Shown here: positions 57,602 through 64,000 of the stretch, one piece after another
How the letters are laid out: the number at the start of each line of letters is the position of its first letter
Position numbering within the stretch: the first letter of the stretch is position 1
NCBI GenBank assembly: GCA_026225945.1
Contig: JAMJFZ010002307.1
Span: 9,797,501 to 9,861,500 of the forward strand
Reading direction: 5' to 3'
DNA: 64,000 nucleotides
Source: Cricetomys ansorgei
Lineage: Eukaryota; Chordata; Mammalia; Rodentia; Nesomyidae
Position numbers and translations under genes: made by a program
The notes under the pieces: model-generated
Databases searched by the model: none
What the model saw: only the letters and a program-made list of their open reading frames with translations
Told to the model about the DNA's origin: nothing

Positions 57602-58249
57602 TGTGATAGTACTGCTTGTACTCTCTATTTAGTTGGGGCTAGTAATTTTAACTCAGAACTTTAAATAAAGAAAAAACCTGTAGAGAAAGCCCCATAATTA
57701 TAAGAGCATATTAACACAAATTATAATTATTACAATCACAATAGCAGTTTTTAGTCATATCCCAAGGAAATAAATTTGAAAGTATGCTGATAGTTACAGT
57801 ACAAGCCTGAAAATATCCATTTATTTCCCATTTGTCTGTAAGAGTGGCTACAGATTAATGCACAAACAACGGGATCCAGGAGAGTTTAAATCTAGGGACT
57901 AATTTACTGAACTACCCAAGCAACAGAGGATTATTTTATCTAATTAAGACAGAGTGTGCGTCTTTAGAATTAAGCATTTGCATTTAACAGCAAATTCAGA
58001 ATTATAAAAGCAATTAAAGCTAAAATGAGGTATGATAATTTTTCCTGTATGCCACCGAGGAGCTAAAGTGCATTTTAATGTGTGCCTGTGCAGCTACTGA
58101 GCAGACGCAGGGATGAACACACACTCTTCACTCCCTCACTTCCAAACACTCTACCCTCTTCAGGACCTGAATCCATCTCCCGTGTCTTACTCAAGCCTCG
58201 GAAACCTAACTGAATCTTCTCACCTCAATATTAATCTAGTGATAATACA

Positions 58250-58351
58250 GTTAAGTCTGCTACCTGTCTCATAATGAATTTGAATTTGTCACTGATAGTT
58301 TTTTATTACAGTCCTTGAATATTTTGTGTATTTCCTACATTATTCCACATT
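58250..58351 (+). repeat. Diverged direct repeat, copy 1
   Basis: Shares with 58810-58917 an ordered series of words: GTTAA, 'acctg', 'tcataatgaatttga', 'ttttgtgta' and 'tccacatt'. It is too diverged to date by eye and matches no repeat family I know. Confidence 0.6.
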
Positions 58352-58809
58352 AGCTTAAGCTATTCGTGCTACCTTCCTTTATATTACAGATTTTTCTGAT
58401 GAGACAACTTCATTTCATACCCTCGAAAATGAGCACAGAATCTTCCTTACTGCAATAGTTGGATACATTTGAGGGCAAGTGGCTGAACCAAACATATATT
58501 CTTCTTCTTCAAAAATCCTCTCCCCACACCACATTTTACTCAAACTTTGAATCTTATACTTTCTATTTAACTCAAATTTTATATACTTTTCTGATATGTT
58601 ATGAAATTATCCTTAGAAAAACAAACTATTCTTTGTCAATCAACAATCTGTTCTGTTTACCTTCTATCACGGTCACCTCTGTGATGTCCTCTTCACCTGA
58701 TTCTCTGAAGTCATTGTAATGTGTCTTAATGATGATACGGATATTATAAGTGGAGCTGTTTTAACTCTTGGATTTTGAAGGATTTGTAAGACAAGTCTTG
58801 CAAAGTTTA

Positions 58810-58917
58810 GTTAAATATGCAACCTGCTTCATAATAAATTTGAGTCTGCAGGCTAATGATATTTTTGCTAAGGTCCTTTCCTATTTTGTATACCTTTTCC
58901 TAAAGTATTACACATTT
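58810..58917 (+). repeat. Diverged direct repeat, copy 2
   Basis: Counterpart of 58250-58351, about 560 bp downstream: GTTAA, 'acctg', 'tcataataaatttga', 'ttttgtata' and 'tacacatt' in the same order. Confidence 0.6.
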
Positions 58918-59117
58918 ATTCAGATAGTCTCACTTTCCCTGTAAATGTAATTCTTTTCCTTCTGAGTTGCTATGGACAAGAGGCTAGGTCTGTCAGCTAA
59001 TAAGTTAAAATATTTAGCAAACTGACGAGCACAATAAAAACTCAACAAGGTAAAAACAGCAAAAGCACCATGGTTTACCTTTGAAATGATATGGACTTAA
59101 AGAAAGCTGACAATAAC

Positions 59118-59285
59118 GTCCAGGACAAGGGCTCAGTGAGTAAAAACTGGGCGTGGATGTGCACTGCTGTAACTCCAGCACCGCAGGGGAGGAGATGGAG
59201 GTGATAGATACAGTGGGTTTTTCTGGCTGCCTAGCCTAATGGTAAGTTCCAGATTCAGCGAGAGCCCCTGTCTCAAAAAGCAAAA
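59118..59285 (+). mobile_element. Composite SINE, sense, with internal deletion of the tRNA-like part
   Basis: The head 'aagggctcagtgagtaaaa' runs straight into the B1-like half ('actgggcgtggatgtgcact', 'tgtaactccagcaccgcagg', 'ggctgcctagcctaatgg', 'cagcgagagcccctgtctca'). In the intact copy at 4830 a tRNA-like stretch of some 50-60 bases lies between these parts. The junction falls in an A run. Confidence 0.72.
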
Positions 59286-60635
59286 CAGTGATTGATGAAG
59301 ATACCAGAGTTGACCTTTGCCGTGCCCCAACACACAAGTGAGCGAATTCACATAGCCACATGTGCACACAAGCACATCCATTCCCCTCCACACACGCAAA
59401 GTGGCAAATGCATGTACAGAAAAGGGCCACACGGTCTTCACTTCGCCTCTTCCAGTGGTAACAACATTGCCTATCAAAATATGAAAATATCCAAGCTGTG
59501 AAACCATCACTGATACAGATCATTCAGATTTCACCGGGTACACATGTACTCATGAGTGTACATGAGGGTGTGGGGTACTGAGGTGCCTAGATCTTACAAT
59601 GATGTCACATGCATGGCTTAAGAAAATTGCCATCGTGATCAAAGATCCATATCACAAGGCTTCCTCAGGCTGTCTCTTTATAGATACATACACCTCCTTC
59701 CTGTATACCCAGCTCCAATCCTTGGTCACCAGGAATGGATTCCTCAGCTCAGCGACTCTGCTATTCCAAGAAGATTACATCAATATAGCCATGCAGAACA
59801 CCACCTTTTAAGATTTCTCTCAGTCAGCATACTTTTACTGAGATAAAGTTACAGTGTGCATCGACCTATCCTCATTGCCACACACTGAATGGATGTGCCA
59901 CAGGCTTGGAGCTCTCTCACACTGGAGGCCACTGTGATTGTTTCAGTGTCTGGCTAGTACAAACCTCCAGGTGCAGGTTTTAGTTTATTTAGATGGAAGT
60001 AACTATGATGAGTCTAATATGGCTAATTGTCATTTAGGGCATAAGCTTCAGAACTGGGTGACAAGGAGATGGTGACAGCATAGTCTGCCGATGTGTTCAG
60101 GAAGGGAACCATCTGTTCCGCCTTTCCCAGAACAGGTCAATTTGTGTCCACTGTCCCAGAATAATGATCTCTTTGCTCACAGATGTGCCCTGGTTGGTAT
60201 GACAAATTATGTAATCACTGTCGTTCTGATTCCTTAATGACCCTGAGAGTGTCACTGCTCTGCCTGCTCAGCTACAATTGGACTGGATTTCAGCGTGTTG
60301 CTGATGTGTGGCTGTTCTCTCTACCTGTGGAGAGACCTGTGACTCTGCAACGTCTGAGAGATGAGATCCATCTTCCCTGCTGGGTCCTAAGTATTCTAGT
60401 TGCAGTCACAGGCCCATCCCAAAGGTGTTGCTCAGGAAGCTGTGGGCCTACAAAGAGCTTAGCTGGGACCAGCTGTTCACCTCTAGGTTAATCACTCTTT
60501 CCAGGGCGCAGAGGTCAAAGTAAGAAGATAATGTCATCCATTCTTATGTGGGAGGAAGTTCCTTCAGAGGGTAGAAAGCTAGGGATGGGGGTATGCAGGC
60601 TGGGCCACTGGAGGAATGCAAGGGACAGGGAAACA
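59286..60635. other. Unique non-coding DNA
   Basis: No gene or named repeat. The open frame at 60183-60491 (102 codons, plus) has no recognisable domain. Confidence 0.45.
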
Positions 60636-60735
60636 CACAACCACCTCAGTTTGTGTTCCAGGAAGAAGTCAGTACACTGCCAAAGGCCACCCAGCTTGCA
60701 CAGAACACAGCCAGAATTCAAGCCAAAATCTTTCC
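60636..60735 (-). mobile_element. MIR SINE fragment, antisense
   Basis: The plus strand reads 'actgccaaaggccacccagc', 'ttgcacagaacacagccaga' and 'attcaagcc', the complement of the MIR core 'gctgtgtgaccttgggcaag' and the 'gggttcaaat' word. Confidence 0.6.
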
Positions 60736-62092
60736 TTTTTTTCCCCACTAAATCAGTTTCTTAGGATGTGATTTGGCGTAGAGAAATGAGAAATTAAATG
60801 CTGTCATATAACACTGTAAAATTTTGCTGGTTGACTGATTTTTGACTATTCACACTCATGGACAGCATGAGTGTAAGCAAAGATTCCCTTACTCTCCCAA
60901 TCTCTGATCCACTTCATGGTTATGATCAATATCTGTGATAATCTACACCCTTAATTAATGAAAACACATCCGGGAATCTTATATAATTGACCCTTGGACT
61001 TATGGTTTAATGTAACAAATTTTAGAAGGCTGAAATACTCAATTCTTGAGAAACATATGATACATTTAAAGTGAGAAGAACTTAACATACATTGTAGGGC
61101 AGTTTAAGGATTTTGAATATATATATATACACATACATATATATATACACACACACATACAGACACAGACACAGGGAACAAGTTGGAATATGTATCTCCA
61201 AGGAGTAGAGATGCTTGGAATATGTTAATTAGGAATAAGCTTTCTTCTTTTTCTACCTCTTGTTTTTGTTTTTGTTGTAGTGAAAGTCTACTTTGAGTTC
61301 TTAATGTGTTAATATAAAATTATTGTGGCTGTTGATACATATCTGATTCAGGCTTCCTTAAATATTTCAAGTGAAGCGCTCCTCACCTCAGAGCTATGAA
61401 AACTCATAGAGTAAAAGGCTAATAGAAGACTTCAGCATAGCAACAAAGGTTTCAATAGAGAGTCCTCCTAGGTTCTCAATTAACCTTCAAAAAAGAAAGA
61501 TGTTCTATCAATCAAGGAGTTGAAACAGGCAGGGTAGCAATACACAGGTGAACACGGCTTTAAAGACACTGCAGGCTTTTTATGGGCTGCAAATACATAA
61601 AACATAAAACCAAGGATTCAACTGCAGGTACTCTTAATGGTAGCTGAGTTTTAGCAGATTTTGATAATTAAAAACAATGACAGCCCCACAAACAAAGCAG
61701 TTTTTAGGGAAAAGTCCAAAGTATTTAATTCTAAGCCCTTGCAATCACTTTAGCAAGAAGTTTTTATAATCCCAGAATTTCCATATTGCAAATCCCAGGA
61801 GTCTATCCACTTTGAGTGAAGCCTGTAGCCATTTGTAAGAGACTAATTAAAAAGTATAATTTGGTTAAAGAAAACTGCAGAGGGAAATTCCTCAGCACAA
61901 TGCAAAATAAGTTTGGTCCCATCTTACCACTACATTGAGCTGTCAATAATGACTTGTATTAGCACATTTTGATGCAAAATATTCGATTTTCTTTTACATT
62001 TTTAAGGGGAGAACCACAAAACTCAATATTTAATGACATACTGCAGACAACACACAATTAATTTTTGTTGCTCTTTTTGGTTTTGTTGTTGT
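60736..62092. other. Unique AT-rich DNA with candidate conserved block
   Basis: No gene. A TA/CA simple tract lies at 61116-61176. 61590-62050 is repeat-free with ACTAATTAAAAAG and TTAATTCTAAG words and could be constrained sequence. Confidence 0.45.
61116..61176. repeat. Compound (TA)n(CA)n tract
   Basis: Alternating TATATA and ACACAC runs with ACAGAC at the right end. Confidence 0.92.
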
Positions 62093-62200
62093 TTTAGAAA
62101 GGATCCCATTAAGTATTCTAGGAGGTTGTGATCCTCCCACCTTCCCTCCCAGAACCCCACCTCAGTGCTGGGTCACAGACACATGATACCACATCCAGTA
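62093..62200 (-). mobile_element. B1-related SINE, antisense, heavily diverged
   Basis: The plus strand has 'gtgatcctcccaccttccct' and 'cctcagtgctgggtcacaga', then 'catgataccacatccag', in the order of a B1 complement. Little else matches. Confidence 0.55.
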
Positions 62201-62261
62201 TTTCTTGGTAGTAAACTTAAGATCTAGAAATTTTAAGCTGTTTGCAATGATGTGTTTCCCT

Positions 62262-62342
62262 GAGGAAGCAGGAGATTCAGGAGTTCATGGTCACCCTCAG
62301 CTACAGATCATATTTTGCTAGAAGTCTCTGTCTCAAATAAAT
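62262..62342 (+). mobile_element. B1/B4-related SINE 3' half, sense
   Basis: Reads 'gaggaagcaggagattcagg', 'agttcatggtcaccctcagc', 'tacagatcatatt' and 'agtctctgtctcaaataa', the right half of a B1-type body. Confidence 0.7.
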
Positions 62343-62447
62343 ATTTAGAACTGGTGAGTACACCTAAATAATAGGAATTTTCTACTAACAATTTGTTATT
62401 GTAAATATGTTTATTGGTGGCTTGGGGCAAGAACACACCTTATATTT

Positions 62448-62504
62448 GTTGTTTTTTCTTGATGCTGTGACAGAATACCTGACAGAAAGCAACTAACAGA
62501 AGGG
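62448..62504 (-). mobile_element. MaLR LTR (ORR1-like), antisense, first piece (interrupted)
   Basis: The plus strand reads 'ttgatgctgtgacagaatac' and 'ctgacagaaagcaactaaca', the complement of the LTR 3' end. A B2 SINE interrupts it at 62505 with the duplicated target AGAAGGG; the LTR resumes at 62727. Confidence 0.8.
62498..62504. repeat. Left target-site duplication of the B2 insertion (AGAAGGG)
   Basis: AGAAGGG directly precedes the T-rich tail side of the antisense B2. The same seven bases follow its head at 62727-62733. Confidence 0.75.
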
Positions 62505-62726
62505 TTTCTTTTTTTAAAAAAAAAAATGGAATTATTTTTTATGTGTATGAATGTTTTGCCTGCATGCATGTATCTGTACCAAGTGCATGCACTGCCCTTA
62601 GGGGCCAGAAGAGGTCACCGGATCCCCCAGAACAGGAGTATCAGTGGTGAGCCACCACATGGGTGCTAGGAACCGAACCTGGGTCCTCTGAGACCAAGTA
62701 AGGTCTTTTAATTGCTGAGCCAGTCT
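62505..62726 (-). mobile_element. B2/B3-type SINE, antisense, inserted in a MaLR LTR
   Basis: The plus strand shows the tail side ('tttctttttttaaaaaaaaa'), 'gttttgcctgcatgcatgta', 'gtgcatgcactgcccttag', 'gggccagaagaggtcaccgg', 'accacatgggtgctaggaac', 'cgaacctgggtcctctgaga' and the head 'ttaattgctgagccagtct'. It is a complete, well-preserved copy with a 7-bp target duplication. Confidence 0.93.
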
Positions 62727-63015
62727 AGAAGGGAGGAATTCTTTTGCTCTCAGTTTAAGGTTTATAGTATCTAGTTGCAGGGAGGGCACCATGGCAGAAG
62801 TGTGAGGCAGCCAGTCACACAGAGTCCAAAGTTGGGAAATAAATGATGAATGTTGGTACTCAGCTCATGTACGGCCTCTTTCACTCCCTTTTATTCTGTC
62901 TAGGACTACAGCCCATGAGATGGAGCCAGTTACATTAAGGTCAGCTTTCCCTCCTCAGTTAAACCTCCGGGGAACCCCATTACAAGATATGCAGATGTGT
63001 GTCTCATATCCAATC
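62727..63015 (-). mobile_element. MaLR LTR (ORR1-like), antisense, second piece
   Basis: Continues with 'gggaggaattcttttgctct', 'gggcaccatggcagaagtgt', 'gaggcagccagtcacacaga', 'ggactacagcccatgagatg', 'cctcctcagttaaacctccg' and 'gcagatgtgtgtctcatatc'. The layout parallels the copy at 13079-13420, so both belong to the same LTR group. Confidence 0.8.
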
Positions 63016-63349
63016 TGCTTATTCCTGTACCTCAGTTCCCAATCTATTGCCAAATTAGGTAGAAATACCTAAGCAACATTATTTAAATATCTTTTTTTAT
63101 GGACTACCAACTTGACTTAACTTGAAAACTTCTAGCTAGTCTTAGAGAAAGATGACAGAGGGCAAAGAGCCTTTTCTTATTGATGCTGTTCCAGGGACAT
63201 ACAGGACTTGTAGAAAGTTCTCAGAAGTTACTAGAAATCTTGATTTGACAGTGACTAAATATTATTAAACTTAATAAAAAGCAATTTGTTCACTAAAGAA
63301 CTTCTAGTATTACTTTTTAACTCTGTAGATTCAATTTAAATTGTTTTAT
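63016..63349. other. AT-rich unassigned DNA
   Basis: No feature recognised. Confidence 0.5.
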
Positions 63350-63532
63350 ATTCATTTATTTTTGCGTGTATTCGAGGATGCAGGCATACCACGGAACACG
63401 TATGTTGGTTAGAGTACAACTTTCCAGAATCAGTTCTCTACCGCTCCTTCTACCATGCCAGTTCTGGAATTAAGGTTGGGTCAGTGTGATGTACAGCAAG
63501 TACCTTTACCTGCTAAGCCCTCTGGCCAGACC
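63350..63532 (-). mobile_element. B2-superfamily tRNA SINE, antisense
   Basis: The plus strand shows 'ttatttttgcgtgtattcga', 'gaatcagttctctaccgctc', 'cttctaccatgccagttctg', 'gtacctttacctgctaagcc' and 'ctctggccag'. It is the same group as the copies at 4484 and 19576, diverged. Confidence 0.75.
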
Positions 63533-63700
63533 GCCAAGTGGAATTTCTTATCATAAATTCATGGAGTGATAGGAAACATTGCTTTCAGCCATGAATGTGA
63601 AAGCATAAATAATTTAATTACAAGTTCTCCCCAATTCTGACTCTGATTGACCAACAAACAAAAACGAAATTAAAGTTATAGAAAACCAGTAGAGCTAACC

Positions 63701-63804
63701 CAGACTTTAGCATGTGAACAATGCAATAACAAGCCATTCATATAAACCAACACAGACTTTAGCATGTTAACAATGCAATAATAAGCCATTTATATAAACC
63801 AATC
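63701..63804. repeat. 52-bp tandem duplication, two copies
   Basis: CAGACTTTAGCATGT begins at 63701 and at 63753. The two 52-bp units differ by only about five substitutions. It is not part of any repeat I recognise. Confidence 0.95.
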
Positions 63805-64000
63805 TGTTAACAGATTAAAGACTGTCAGCTGAAGTGGTATACGCTTTAAATATATATATTTTTTGTATTCAGTTGCTTGAGAATTTAATCATCTGTTTGT
63901 CAAGCTATATGGTGAAATTTTAATTATCACAACATTAATTCAATTACTGTGTTATGCCTGCTGTTTATGTTGAAAAAGAAAATGTCTGTGTTTCAGGATG
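63805..64000. other. AT-rich DNA at the window edge
   Basis: No feature apart from a short TATATATA run (63851-63860). Confidence 0.5.

Larger units (their letters stand above)
57602..59117. other. AT-rich unique DNA with candidate conserved block and a diverged duplication
   Basis: 57690-58075 is repeat-free with octamer-like ATTTGCATTTAA and TAATTAAG words, a candidate conserved element. Two related ~0.1-kb segments lie at 58250-58351 and 58810-58917. No gene. Confidence 0.45.

Noticed and set aside
1..64000. CRISPR arrays, operons, phage or bacterial elements
   Set aside because: The repeats are vertebrate SINEs, LINEs, LTRs and microsatellites. There are no evenly spaced direct repeats with unique spacers and no dense coding.

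Overview
This window reads as ordinary nuclear DNA of a muroid (mouse, rat, hamster or vole-like) rodent. It is AT-rich and repeat-rich, and I could not support any protein-coding gene in it. The rodent call rests on B1 (7SL-derived) SINEs, B2/B3-type tRNA SINEs, B4-type composites, ORR1 and MT-type MaLR LTRs, and 3' ends of rodent LINE-1. ID elements are not abundant. The tail of the best-preserved B1 (44636-44819) resembles cricetid B1 tails as I remember them, but the species cannot be fixed from this. The stretch is most likely intergenic or deep-intronic.

Layout. 1-8 kb holds a MaLR LTR, four SINEs, and at 5089-5675 a solo gammaretrovirus-like (ERV1) LTR on the minus strand, with a 4-bp target duplication, CCAAT boxes, a TATA-like box and a polyadenylation signal. 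An L1 3' end follows at 7.8-8.3 kb. 8.3-15 kb is mostly unique AT-rich DNA with scattered SINEs, a MaLR LTR carrying a GGAA expansion, and a second L1 3' end. 15-19 kb is nearly free of young repeats. 19-23 kb is a nesting zone: a 474-bp LTR with a clean 6-bp target duplication sits inside an ORR1 LTR, and an antisense MT-type LTR sits inside a sense MaLR LTR. 23-36 kb has L1 3' fragments, MaLR LTRs, SINEs, long CA arrays and a short U6 snRNA-like fragment. 36-53 kb is mixed unique DNA with an inverted B1 pair and simple repeats. 53-64 kb has an L1 3' end, MIRs, a Tigger/pogo-type DNA transposon remnant, a diverged 0.1-kb duplication, a B2 inserted into a MaLR LTR, and a 52-bp tandem duplication at the right edge.

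Several AT-rich unique blocks free of repeats and rich in TAATTA-like words are offered as candidate conserved non-coding elements. That is inference only. I found no CRISPR array, operon, tRNA or rRNA gene, and no clear undescribed system. The most informative objects are the two solo LTRs, the nested insertions, the U6-like fragment, the Tigger remnant and the local duplications. Family names were assigned from remembered consensus sequences, so subfamily labels are approximate.
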